Below are positions 50,366 to 58,653 of a DNA stretch of 64,000 nt, in pieces. Under the pieces are notes generated by a model, which was not told where the DNA came from, made no database searches, and worked only from the letters and a program-made list of their open reading frames with translations. Position 1 is the stretch's first letter. Each line of letters starts with the position of its first letter. Location: the NCBI RefSeq assembly GCF_003987145.1, contig NZ_PIPL01000003.1:62001-126000 (forward strand), written 5' to 3'. Position numbers and translations under genes: made by a program. Origin of the DNA: Aliidiomarina minuta (GTDB taxonomy: Bacteria > Pseudomonadota > Gammaproteobacteria > Enterobacterales > Alteromonadaceae).

Positions 50366-50662
50366 GTAGGTGAATCGAGTGGAGAAAAAAATAATAAATA
50401 GTGGTATTTCTTTGTATTCATTCACAGTTGAATTCAGGAAATAGATTTTCATTGGAAGCGTTAAACTGTCCGTTCTAGTGGGGACAACTACACATAGATG
50501 CTTGTTAGTTAAACGATAGACTTAGACATTATTTTTAAAAAGCGGCTATGGGATCTATTTGAATTGCTTTTTTATTAGCAAACTTTGCAAGTTATAAAGC
50601 TACCCAACCACCCAAGAATCCGCAATAATCCTAGGTAGTTACCTCACTTCAAGGAACGAATT
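50366..50662. other. AT-rich gap between GNAT and NERD genes
   Basis: Nearly 300 bp, clearly AT-rich, without a reading frame I would call. GTTAAAC occurs twice (near 50460 and 50508), but no paired site makes it an attC. I see no convincing promoter or terminator. Confidence 0.5.
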
Positions 50663-51421
50663 GTGAAATCTCCATTGAAAGCTAAACCTTTGAATAACCC
50701 TGCAGAGTCTTTGGAAAGGCGGTTGTATGACCTTGCTTTAGATAGAGTCTTGGTTCCGATACCTATTTGTATTTTATTTGTCTTTATGGCCATTGTGGAG
50801 TGGTATCGCTGGTATGTTGATGTGCCTCCGCAACCACTGTTAATGTCGGTTTTAGCTGTTTGTGTGATCGCGTATTTTGCTTTTCGATTCCGTGGAGTAT
50901 GGCGTGAAATCAAGCAACTGAAACAAGGTATTGCGGGTGAGAAGGCCGTGGGGCAGTTTCTTGAACGCTTAAGAACGGATGGTGCGTACGTTTTTCACGA
51001 TGTGCCTGGGGATAAGTTTAATCTAGACCACGTAGTGATTCATGGTTCAGGTATATATGTCGTAGAGACTAAGACCTTGAGTAAACCGGACCGAGGTAAA
51101 ACAGAGCTTCACTTTGACGGGCTTGAAGTTCATCGAAATGATAAGCCTTTGCCTATGAACCCAGTTCTACAAGTCAGCGCCGCATCAGCATGGTTAGCTG
51201 AACTTCTTAAAGAATCTACAGGAAACAGATATTCGGTGCGTGGATTGGTAACTTTTCCAGGTTGGTATATTCGTTCGAGCAAGAATACTTTCAGCGCTAG
51301 TATCTGGGTTCTTAATCCGAAAGCTATCCCATCATTTATAAGCTCTCAGCAGTTAGTGCTGACTTCGGAAGAAGTGAATTTGATTAAATTTCACTTAGAT
51401 CGCTACATAAGGGCGCGGTAA
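50663..51421 (+). CDS. NERD-domain membrane protein
   Basis: A 252-residue protein starting at a GTG with AAGGA eight bases upstream. Two membrane segments (about 30-50 and 60-75) precede a NERD domain (about 90-210): IAGEKAVGQFLERL (conserved GE), then LDHVVIHGSGIYVVETKT, the D-x(n)-ExK nuclease-type active site. NERD proteins are thought to be nucleases, some linked to defence or plasmid maintenance. The membrane anchor would place the domain at the cytoplasmic face. The HNH gene follows after 68 bp. Confidence 0.85.
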   Translation: MKSPLKAKPLNNPAESLERRLYDLALDRVLVPIPICILFVFMAIVEWYRWYVDVPPQPLLMSVLAVCVIAYFAFRFRGVWREIKQLKQGIAGEKAVGQFLERLRTDGAYVFHDVPGDKFNLDHVVIHGSGIYVVETKTLSKPDRGKTELHFDGLEVHRNDKPLPMNPVLQVSAASAWLAELLKESTGNRYSVRGLVTFPGWYIRSSKNTFSASIWVLNPKAIPSFISSQQLVLTSEEVNLIKFHLDRYIRAR

Positions 51422-51489
51422 AAAGCTCGCTAGAATGAAGCACCTATGCCTGGTACTGTGATCTCAAATGGATTATCACGGAATTAGGC

Positions 51490-52653
51490 ATGCCACTTTC
51501 CAAGTATCTTGAAGCTTTTCAGAATGTGCGACCCAATAGAACAAATGGGAGGGCGAGTCCGCATAAGGTATGCATGCTTTATGCGGTGATGGATTTGGTT
51601 GAAGAAGGTAGGCTCACTGAAAACAAGATTCCTTTTACTTATGAGCTTAAGAATCGCTTTGCTTGGCATTTCGAAAAACTAAAAACTGAAGCGGATATGC
51701 TGAATCCGGTTAATCCGTTTTTCTATCTGCGTTCGTCGGACTTCTGGCACCATAGTCTTCGCTCCGGCAAGGAAGGCGACTATGAGCAACTTAAGTCTCC
51801 GTCAGAAAAGTCTCTCCACGATATCATTGAATATGCGTTTCTTGACCCAGAGCTGTTTGAGTTATTGCAGGATCCAGTTTCCTCAGCGAGGTTGGGCCTG
51901 GCATTAAGTGAGAACCTGGATACCCGCGAGGAAGGCTTTAAGCGCTGGGCATTAGCTATTGGTAAGTCTGAAAAGACGGTATCTAATTATAGTAATGCTC
52001 TGAAAGGGTCTATCTCGAACTGGTTATCCGACGCCGGTCTTTTGAATCGCAATCTGCTGACCATTTCCGATTACTTTGAGCTTACCCGTATCGCTAAAAA
52101 CGCTGTAAACGAGCCGCAGTTCACTAATTACAATACTCGTGGTAACGGCATGTACTCAGCGGCACTCAATCTTTACCGGCAATACTTGGATGAACTCACC
52201 GATGCGAGCATTGAACAAGATGTGCAGAGCATCGAACAGGATGCTGAGTTAAAAGACACGCAAAAAAAGGTGCTGGTACAAGCGCGACGTGGTCAGGGCA
52301 AATTCCGTGAGCGCGTAATCAGCCAATGGAAGAAGTGTGCCGTGACTGGTTACGATAATATATCTTTGCTACTGGCCTCACATATTAAACCTTGGGCGGT
52401 TTCAGATAATGGTGAGCGACTCGACCCCTATAATGGTTTGCTGTTGTCACCGAATCTCGACAAAGCCTTTGATTTAAATTATGTGTCGTTTTCGGATAAA
52501 GGCCGGATTCTGATATCTGATCAGCTTGGCGAATATGCAACTTTGGGCATTGATAAAGACATGAAGGTGCCGTTGCTGGAGCAACATCAGGATTACATGG
52601 CATATCATCGTGAGATCTTTCACACCAAAGGCGCTTTAGTGACCAAAGGTTGA
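51490..52653 (+). CDS. HNH endonuclease with N-terminal restriction-type domain
   Basis: A 387-residue protein. The C-terminal HNH domain has KCAVTGYDNISLLLASHI, then DPYNGLLLSPNLDKAFD, the HNH_2 layout in which the first His (ASHIKPW), the Asn (NGLLL) and the last acidic/His position form the metal site. The N-terminal 100 residues start with SPHKVCMLYAVMDLVEEG, which resembles the HKPLLLLALL motif of McrA-like restriction proteins, including the DNA-sulfur-binding type. A modification-dependent restriction role is therefore plausible but not shown. It ends three bases from the convergent methyltransferase gene. Confidence 0.82.
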   Translation: MPLSKYLEAFQNVRPNRTNGRASPHKVCMLYAVMDLVEEGRLTENKIPFTYELKNRFAWHFEKLKTEADMLNPVNPFFYLRSSDFWHHSLRSGKEGDYEQLKSPSEKSLHDIIEYAFLDPELFELLQDPVSSARLGLALSENLDTREEGFKRWALAIGKSEKTVSNYSNALKGSISNWLSDAGLLNRNLLTISDYFELTRIAKNAVNEPQFTNYNTRGNGMYSAALNLYRQYLDELTDASIEQDVQSIEQDAELKDTQKKVLVQARRGQGKFRERVISQWKKCAVTGYDNISLLLASHIKPWAVSDNGERLDPYNGLLLSPNLDKAFDLNYVSFSDKGRILISDQLGEYATLGIDKDMKVPLLEQHQDYMAYHREIFHTKGALVTKG

Positions 52654-52656
52654 AGC

Positions 52657-53277
52657 TTATTGACGCACAAAAAGCAGCGTATGCCAGGTAGTCTCGCTGC
52701 GGCCAAGGGCGTCGTCGTTGATGTGTTCGGCGATGCACTCAAAGGCCAGGCGTTTGCACAGGAGCTTGAGCTGGTCCGGGGTGACTGGGCTAAAGAGTCG
52801 GCCGTTGTGGTCACGATGATTTTCGTCAATATCTGGCCGTGTCGCGGGAATTGAAATCAGCAGCCGGCCTTGTTCATTAAGTGCATCGCGAAGAGCTAAG
52901 ATAGCGTCGAATAACTGGTTGGGTGGGATGTGCATAAGCACGGCTGAGCAGACGACGGCGTCGTATTTTCTGTAGGTTGTTAGTCCACCAGGCAAGCTGC
53001 CTGCGAATAAACGATCTTTAAGTTGTGGATGCTTATCAATGGCCAGCTGGCGGAGTTCATCCGCGGGCTCTGCGCCGTAGGCGTCAAAACCTAGCTCCAT
53101 TAATTTTCTTAGATCTCGACCAGAGCCTGCGCCTACGTCGATCACCCGGCTGTTGGGCTGCAAACTGGAAAGAAAATGTGCGGCTATGCTGCTTTGTTCA
53201 ACCGCTTCGTAGCGCTCAAATACCTCGCGGGCATGTTCGCGGTAGTAGTTTAGTGTGGCGTCGTCTGTGTGCTGCAT
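52657..53277 (-). CDS. Class I SAM-dependent methyltransferase
   Basis: From the Met at 53277 it is 206 residues, MQHTDDATLNYYREHA, a common start for this group; longer starts at 53307 and 53409 are possible and none has a clear ribosome site. Motif I VIDVGAGSGRDLRKLMELGF, then YDAVVCSAVLMHIPPNQLF and LLISIPATRPDIDENHRD, mark a small-molecule methyltransferase of the UbiE-like type, not a DNA modification enzyme. It ends the accessory region on the right. Confidence 0.8.
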   Translation of the reverse strand: MQHTDDATLNYYREHAREVFERYEAVEQSSIAAHFLSSLQPNSRVIDVGAGSGRDLRKLMELGFDAYGAEPADELRQLAIDKHPQLKDRLFAGSLPGGLTTYRKYDAVVCSAVLMHIPPNQLFDAILALRDALNEQGRLLISIPATRPDIDENHRDHNGRLFSPVTPDQLKLLCKRLAFECIAEHINDDALGRSETTWHTLLFVRQ

Positions 53278-53426
53278 ACGGGCTTTGCTTGCTGAGTGGC
53301 TGCCCATTTTATAACACGCTATTCGTGCAATTGCCCCTCTGCTTGCCTCTGCCCTCTGGTTTCCAACATACAGGCCTCTTGTGATATAAACGATAGCAAT
53401 CGAAAACACCTTTCAGGAGATAACGG

Positions 53427-55289
53427 ATGTTCGAATATAAACGTATTGCGCTGGCGGTTTCGCTGGCGTTGGCGATAACGGCGTGCTCTGATGCCGCGAA
53501 CGATGCCACCACTACAAATGGCGGGTCGTACACGGCGGCTGAGTCGGCTACGCAAGCGGCGGTGGAAAGTGAATCGGAAAAGGCCAACGAACTCTTTGAA
53601 GATATTTTCATGGCCATGGTCATGCGCAGCCCTATGTATCAGTCTCGTTTGGGCATTAAGGACGATCAGGACAAATGGGACGATATTTCTGAGCAGCGTG
53701 CCCAGGAAAATCTTGAGTTTCAACAAGCGCAGCTGGCACGGGTGATGGCACTTGAAGAGTCAAAGCTGGATGAGCAGACCAAAATAAGCTGGTTGCTGAT
53801 GAAGCAACGTTTGCAAAACGACATCGCGGATTTTGAATGGCGTCATCACAACTACCCGGTCAACCAGATGTTTGGTCTGCATTCCAGTGTGGCTTCCCTG
53901 CTGATCAATCAGCATAGCATTGGCGAAGTGTCGGATGCTGAAGACTACATCGCCCGACTGAATGGGCTGCCGGCATTATTTGAGCAATTGGCGGAGAACC
54001 TTCAGGTTCGTGCTGAGAAGGGCATTATCGCGCCAAAATTTGTCTATCCCTATGTGATTAACGATAGTAAAAATATTATCACGGGCGCGCCATTTGACGA
54101 TGGTGAGGCCAGTACCCTGTGGGCTGATTTCTCGAATAAGGTTGAGGATCTGGACATTGACGATACTCAGCGCAACGAACTGATGGAAGCCGCTGAGCAG
54201 GCTATGCTGCAGTCGGTGCAACCCGCCTACCAGAACCTGATCAGCGCGGTAGAAGACATTGCTGAGCAAGCAGATACCAAAGACGGTGCCTGGAAATTCC
54301 CGGACGGTGAAGCCTTTTATAACAATGCTCTGCAACGAACGACCACCACGGACTTAACCTCTGATGAAATTTATCAAATTGGTTTGGACGAGGTCGCGCG
54401 TATCCACGAAGAAATGCGTGAGATCATGGAGCAGGTCGAATTCGACGGCAGCCTGGGCGAATTCTTTGTGCACATGCGCAACAATCAGGACTTTATCTAT
54501 CCGGCAACGGACGAAGGCCGTCAGCGTTACCTGGATGAAGCGACCGCTTACATCGACAATATGCGCGAACGCCTTGATGAGCTGTTTATTAATAAGCCAG
54601 AAGCCGACATGGTTGTAAGAGCGGTGGAACCTTTCCGTGAGCAGTCAGCGGGTAAGGCGTTTTATCAGCAGCCATCGATGGACGGTTCACGCCCGGGTAT
54701 TTATTACGCCAATCTGTACGATATGGAATCCATGCCGACCTATCAGATGGAAGCACTGGCCTACCACGAAGGTATTCCTGGTCACCATATGCAAATCGCT
54801 ATTCAGCAAGAACTGGAAGGCATTCCTAAATTCCGTCGCTTTGGACGTTATACCGCGTACAGTGAAGGCTGGGGGCTGTATACCGAGTACCTGCCTAAAG
54901 AAATTGGCATGTATGAAGACCCCTACTCGGACTTCGGTCGCTTAGCCATGGAATTGTGGCGTGCGGTGCGTTTGGTGGTTGATACCGGCATTCATGACAA
55001 AAAATGGACTCGCGAAGAGGGCATTGAGTTTTATGTCGAGAATACCCCGAATGCTCGCGCCGATGCCGTGAAGATGGTGGAGCGTCATATCGTGATGCCA
55101 AGCCAGGCCACAGCCTACAAGATTGGCATGATCAAGATCCTGGAACTGCGTGACAAAGCACAGTCTGAGCTTGGCGATGCCTTTGATATTCGTGAATTTC
55201 ACGATGTAGTGCTGGGCAGTGGCCCGGTACCGCTCAACATTCTTGAGCAGTTTGTGAATGACTATATTCGCGATACCAAAAGTGCATAA
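53427..55289 (+). CDS. DUF885-family lipoprotein, putative metallopeptidase
   Basis: A 620-residue exported lipoprotein: signal with lipobox ITAC (Cys20). The mature part is mostly helical and carries the DUF885 signature YHEGIPGHHMQIA near 447-459 with the HExxxH-like zinc site, followed by RRFGRYTAYSEGWGLYTEYL, which supplies a third ligand. Marine bacteria have several such genes; they are predicted peptidases of the envelope, substrate unknown. A strong terminator follows. Confidence 0.88.
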   Translation: MFEYKRIALAVSLALAITACSDAANDATTTNGGSYTAAESATQAAVESESEKANELFEDIFMAMVMRSPMYQSRLGIKDDQDKWDDISEQRAQENLEFQQAQLARVMALEESKLDEQTKISWLLMKQRLQNDIADFEWRHHNYPVNQMFGLHSSVASLLINQHSIGEVSDAEDYIARLNGLPALFEQLAENLQVRAEKGIIAPKFVYPYVINDSKNIITGAPFDDGEASTLWADFSNKVEDLDIDDTQRNELMEAAEQAMLQSVQPAYQNLISAVEDIAEQADTKDGAWKFPDGEAFYNNALQRTTTTDLTSDEIYQIGLDEVARIHEEMREIMEQVEFDGSLGEFFVHMRNNQDFIYPATDEGRQRYLDEATAYIDNMRERLDELFINKPEADMVVRAVEPFREQSAGKAFYQQPSMDGSRPGIYYANLYDMESMPTYQMEALAYHEGIPGHHMQIAIQQELEGIPKFRRFGRYTAYSEGWGLYTEYLPKEIGMYEDPYSDFGRLAMELWRAVRLVVDTGIHDKKWTREEGIEFYVENTPNARADAVKMVERHIVMPSQATAYKIGMIKILELRDKAQSELGDAFDIREFHDVVLGSGPVPLNILEQFVNDYIRDTKSA

Positions 55290-55331
55290 CGGCTAGCTTA
55301 AACAGACCGTACGAGTTAGTACAAGAAGCAG

Positions 55332-55364
55332 CGCATCATCGGTAACCCGGTGATGCGTTTTTTT
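55332..55364 (+). terminator. Terminator of the DUF885 gene
   Basis: CGCATCATCGG, loop TAAC, CCGGTGATGCG (one G-T pair), then seven T. It is four bases before the stop of the convergent gene. Confidence 0.9.
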
Positions 55365-55367
55365 GTA

Positions 55368-57929
55368 TTAATACTGCTCCAGCCAATCCACGACTTGGTT
55401 CTCTGGCAAGGGCCTGGCAAAGTAGTAGCCTTGCCCGTAGTCGCAACCACGGGTTTTCAATAGCGCTACCATGGCCTGGTTTTCTACCCCTTCGCCAACG
55501 ACCTTGAAGCCCAGTTCATGGCTCATATTAATGATGGTGCGAATGATGGTCTCAGCGTCACTGGACTGGTGAGCTTCCAATACGAAGGAGCGGTCTATTT
55601 TTACTTCATGAGCGGGCAGTCTGCGCAGATAGGTGAGTGAACTGTAGCCGCTACCAAAATCATCAATGGATATTCTGACACCTAATTTTGACAGTGCAGT
55701 AAGTGCATTGACGGCTACTTCCGGATTACGCATGGCGGCGGTTTCGGTCACTTCCAGTGTTAAGTTCTGGGCGAGTACCTGGCTTTCTTCGAGCATTATG
55801 GCCACTTGGCCGGGAAAGCTGGTATCGTTTAAATCTTCGGCGGAAACATTGACGGACATATTTATATCGATATTTGCGCTGCGCAGTTGGGAGTTAAAAG
55901 CAAGGGCACTCTTGATAACCCAGCTGGTCAGGGCCCGGATTTGCCCGGTGCGTTCAGCAATAGGTATAAATTCATCCGGAGGGACAAATCCAAACTCTGG
56001 GTGAGTCCATCTGGCAAGCGCTTCGAGGCCAATGACTTTATTGGTTTTCAGATCGACCTGAGGTTGAAAATATAGCTCCAGTTCATTGTTATGAAGTGAC
56101 TGTTTGAGTTCGGTCATCAGCGTAAGCCGGCGCGGACTGTAAGCATCCATGCCCTGATCATAAAGCATTATATGATTGTCATGTGGTAATACCTGGTCAA
56201 AGGCGATGAAGGCCTGGCGCAGGAGCACGGAAACGTCTGAGTTTTTCTTCGCGATTGCACAACCTGTTTGTACAGACATCTCAATAGATAAGCCCATGCA
56301 GCCTATGGGTTGCTGCAAAATGTCCCTGAGTTGAGTGGCCCTGGTAACTAATTCACTCTGGTCCAGGTTCTGCACAATACAACCGAAGGTGGTGGTTTCG
56401 ATGTTACTGACCATGATCTCATCTTGACGATCCAGAGCGATAATACCGGGTATTTCACGAGCGGCCAGATTCAGGCGGGTTGCCAGTTGTTTAATCAGGT
56501 CGTCGCTATTTTCATGGCCCAGGGTTTTATTCAGGTCACCAACGCCTGTTAAATGAAATAAGGCAATCGCGGCGGTCTTGCCGCTGTCCGCTGAGAGGAA
56601 CTTATGTAATGCATGCTCAAAGATTTGTCGGTTGCAAAGGCCGGTAACCTGGTTCCGGCTGGCGCTTAGCACCAGATCTCTTTGAATGTCCCGTTGTTGT
56701 TGTAAGACCTCAATTCTGGCGTCCTGCGCTTTAACCTTCTCGTTACGATCCTGCTGGAAGCGGTCGGCAAGGGCATAAGCCAGTAACAGCGTTTGTATGC
56801 TGGAAGCTACAGGTACCGCGTATTGGGAAACCTGTGGGAGTGAACCGGCACCCAGCTGGCTAACGATGAGAACCAGGCAGCCAGTTAACAATACCACCCA
56901 GGATATGGTAAATAAGCGAGCGGTTTTAGTGCCTAAAGACCATGAGGCCAGGCCAGCCGAGATCATCATCACAGAAACTGGTACTGAGAGTCCAAGTCCC
57001 AGTACGGTTGCACTTTGGTACGGGAGCAGAAAAATGGCCAGCAATGCCGCTAGCGAGACCCAGGTGGCAATTTTTAATAAACGGTACCAGCGCAGCGATT
57101 TTTGTCGTAGCTGCAGGTAGTCGCTGGTGAACAAGGTCATAACCGCCAGAGTGAAAGGCACGCTCATCAGCACTATATATTCATTCAGGCGTGGAAAATC
57201 CGGGACTATGTACTGAAAAATGACCCCATGTAATGAGGCTTGCAGCGTTAATAAGCCAATTAGCGACGCGCTAAAGTACAGATACACCCGTTCTCGCATG
57301 AGCATGCATAACCCGAGCATAAATACGATGAGCATGAGCTGTGAGCCATAATAAATCGCGCGAATCGTGGCATCGTTGTTGCTGTATTGAATATAAGCTT
57401 CACTGGTCCACAACCTTAAGGGAATCTGGTGCGCCCCTGCTGAATGTGCACGCAAATAAATACGATAGTCGCCCTGGGCTGATAGGTTGAGTGGAAAAAC
57501 GAAGGTTCTTGATTGAATAGGACGGCTGCTGAAGGCTCTATTGTCGCCGGTAGCGAAGTGTGCAAGCGGTTGTGGGTAATTAACGCCGACATTATTGCGT
57601 TCTACTATATAGACATCAACGTAATCAATAAGCGGGTAAGCGAGTTCCAGATAACGTATTTGTGGCGTGTCTTGAGCATTGCGGAGGTCGACGCGATACC
57701 AGTAAGCGTCTTCTATGTAACCTTTATTCGTACCTGAACCTACACGTTCCCACGTTTGTGTTGCTAATAATTCCAGGTTATTGATGGTGACAGTTTCTGT
57801 TTCACGCCATTGGTGTAGCTGCGGCGCGATTTCGATACGTGGTTGCTCTTCTGTAACTTGCAAAACCTGGTTTGGCAGCGCCTGGAAGCTAAGTGTGAGC
57901 AAGAAAAATACATTAATTATCCGTAGCAT
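55368..57929 (-). CDS. 7TMR-DISM c-di-GMP phosphodiesterase, degenerate GGDEF plus EAL
   Basis: An 853-residue membrane sensor. Signal peptide (about 1-19), a periplasmic 7TMR-DISMED2 ligand domain (about 25-180, YWYRVDLRN and YRIYLRAHS), seven membrane segments (about 190-385), a coiled stretch, a GGDEF domain (about 415-600) and an EAL domain (about 610-850). The GGDEF position reads ETTTF (511-515), so cyclase activity is unlikely. The EAL domain keeps GLEALARW, NVSAEDLND, VTETAAM, IDDFGSGYSS, EVKIDRSF, VVGEGVENQ and QGYYFARPL, so it should cleave c-di-GMP in response to an outside, probably carbohydrate-like, ligand. Confidence 0.88.
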   Translation of the reverse strand: MLRIINVFFLLTLSFQALPNQVLQVTEEQPRIEIAPQLHQWRETETVTINNLELLATQTWERVGSGTNKGYIEDAYWYRVDLRNAQDTPQIRYLELAYPLIDYVDVYIVERNNVGVNYPQPLAHFATGDNRAFSSRPIQSRTFVFPLNLSAQGDYRIYLRAHSAGAHQIPLRLWTSEAYIQYSNNDATIRAIYYGSQLMLIVFMLGLCMLMRERVYLYFSASLIGLLTLQASLHGVIFQYIVPDFPRLNEYIVLMSVPFTLAVMTLFTSDYLQLRQKSLRWYRLLKIATWVSLAALLAIFLLPYQSATVLGLGLSVPVSVMMISAGLASWSLGTKTARLFTISWVVLLTGCLVLIVSQLGAGSLPQVSQYAVPVASSIQTLLLAYALADRFQQDRNEKVKAQDARIEVLQQQRDIQRDLVLSASRNQVTGLCNRQIFEHALHKFLSADSGKTAAIALFHLTGVGDLNKTLGHENSDDLIKQLATRLNLAAREIPGIIALDRQDEIMVSNIETTTFGCIVQNLDQSELVTRATQLRDILQQPIGCMGLSIEMSVQTGCAIAKKNSDVSVLLRQAFIAFDQVLPHDNHIMLYDQGMDAYSPRRLTLMTELKQSLHNNELELYFQPQVDLKTNKVIGLEALARWTHPEFGFVPPDEFIPIAERTGQIRALTSWVIKSALAFNSQLRSANIDINMSVNVSAEDLNDTSFPGQVAIMLEESQVLAQNLTLEVTETAAMRNPEVAVNALTALSKLGVRISIDDFGSGYSSLTYLRRLPAHEVKIDRSFVLEAHQSSDAETIIRTIINMSHELGFKVVGEGVENQAMVALLKTRGCDYGQGYYFARPLPENQVVDWLEQY

Positions 57930-58085
57930 GCGTGTCCTATATCCCTATTTCATATACCTGTTGTAAAGTAATCGTGGTTAAAACTCAACCACTGGATATG
58001 AATTTTTGGTCTGATCAGTTATATACGGTCAATCGTTAAAAACCTTGAAAAGAAGAAGCGGTTGACGATAAATAGGAATGAGGGC

Positions 58086-58113
58086 TTGACTTCCCTTCAG
58101 ATCAGCGTATTGT
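58086..58113 (+). promoter_or_regulatory. Candidate promoter of the cold-shock gene
   Basis: TTGACT (58086-58091), 16 bp, TATTGT (58108-58113). A start near 58120 would give a leader of about 155 nt, as is normal for cspA-type genes. This covers the 344-bp gap between the two genes; apart from it and the hairpin at 58225 I see nothing else there. Confidence 0.5.
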
Positions 58114-58224
58114 AGGCGGCGTTGGATAGTAAATATTATTAAGATCTTCACTTCGTTGCACAATTATTCGTAATTATCTCCGTCCTGTAGTTTCCATATT
58201 TTAATCTTTATCTCTCCGAATTCC

Positions 58225-58243
58225 GCTCAAAATGATTTTGAGC
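58225..58243 (+). promoter_or_regulatory. Hairpin in the cold-shock gene leader
   Basis: GCTCAAAAT, G, ATTTTGAGC: a perfect 9-bp dyad 30 bp before the start codon and 18 bp before the AGGA ribosome site. Confidence 0.6.
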
Positions 58244-58273
58244 TCATTATATTTTAATTTCAGGATATTAATT

Positions 58274-58483
58274 ATGTCTAATACTGTAACTGGTACTGTA
58301 AAGTGGTTTAACGAAGCAAAAGGTTTTGGTTTTCTAGAGCAGCAAGGCGGAGCTGATGTGTTTGCACATTTCAGCGCTATCGCTAGCAGCGGCTTCAAAA
58401 CTTTGGCTGAAGGCCAAACTGTTGAATTCACAGTGACTCAGGGCCCTAAAGGTCCTCAGGCTGAAAACATCGTAGCAGTGTAA
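58274..58483 (+). CDS. Cold-shock protein, CspA family
   Basis: A 69-residue single-stranded RNA/DNA-binding protein (OB fold). From the ATG at 58274 with AGGA upstream; an ATG at 58232 would add 14 unconserved residues. It has RNP1 KGFGFL and RNP2 VFAHF, and the usual GTVKWFNEAKG start and QGPKGPQAENI end. It acts as an RNA chaperone or antiterminator. FLEQQGGADVFAHF differs slightly from the canonical FI-EQ-GPDVFVHF. Long leader and a UUCG-loop terminator fit a regulated single gene. Confidence 0.96.
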   Translation: MSNTVTGTVKWFNEAKGFGFLEQQGGADVFAHFSAIASSGFKTLAEGQTVEFTVTQGPKGPQAENIVAV

Positions 58484-58500
58484 TTATTGCAACGACAAAA

Positions 58501-58524
58501 ACGCACCTTCGGGTGCGTTTTTTT
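58501..58524 (+). terminator. Cold-shock gene terminator
   Basis: ACGCACC, TTCG, GGTGCGT, then a T-run: a UUCG tetraloop hairpin with an A-run before it. Confidence 0.93.
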
Positions 58525-58594
58525 GTGCGTGTAATTTAGCATTGGCTTAAAATAAGCTATTATTTTCTTATCCTTTCTTGCGGAGTCTGCAGCC

Positions 58595-58606
58595 ATGAAC
58601 AACTAA
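58595..58606 (+). other. Three-codon leader mini-ORF before the ABC-F gene
   Basis: ATG AAC AAC TAA with GGAG about 11 bases upstream, 48 bases before the ABC-F start. Some ABC-F resistance genes are controlled by ribosome stalling on short leaders. Could be chance. Confidence 0.3.
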
Positions 58607-58653
58607 ACCTTTGAAAACGTTTTTTCTTTCAACAGGATTAGTGGGTCAGGCTT

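Noticed and set aside
50455..50515. Two GTTAAAC words that look like integron attC core sites.
   Set aside because: No matching RYYYAAC partner or imperfect dyad between them, and no integrase. Chance in AT-rich DNA is more likely.
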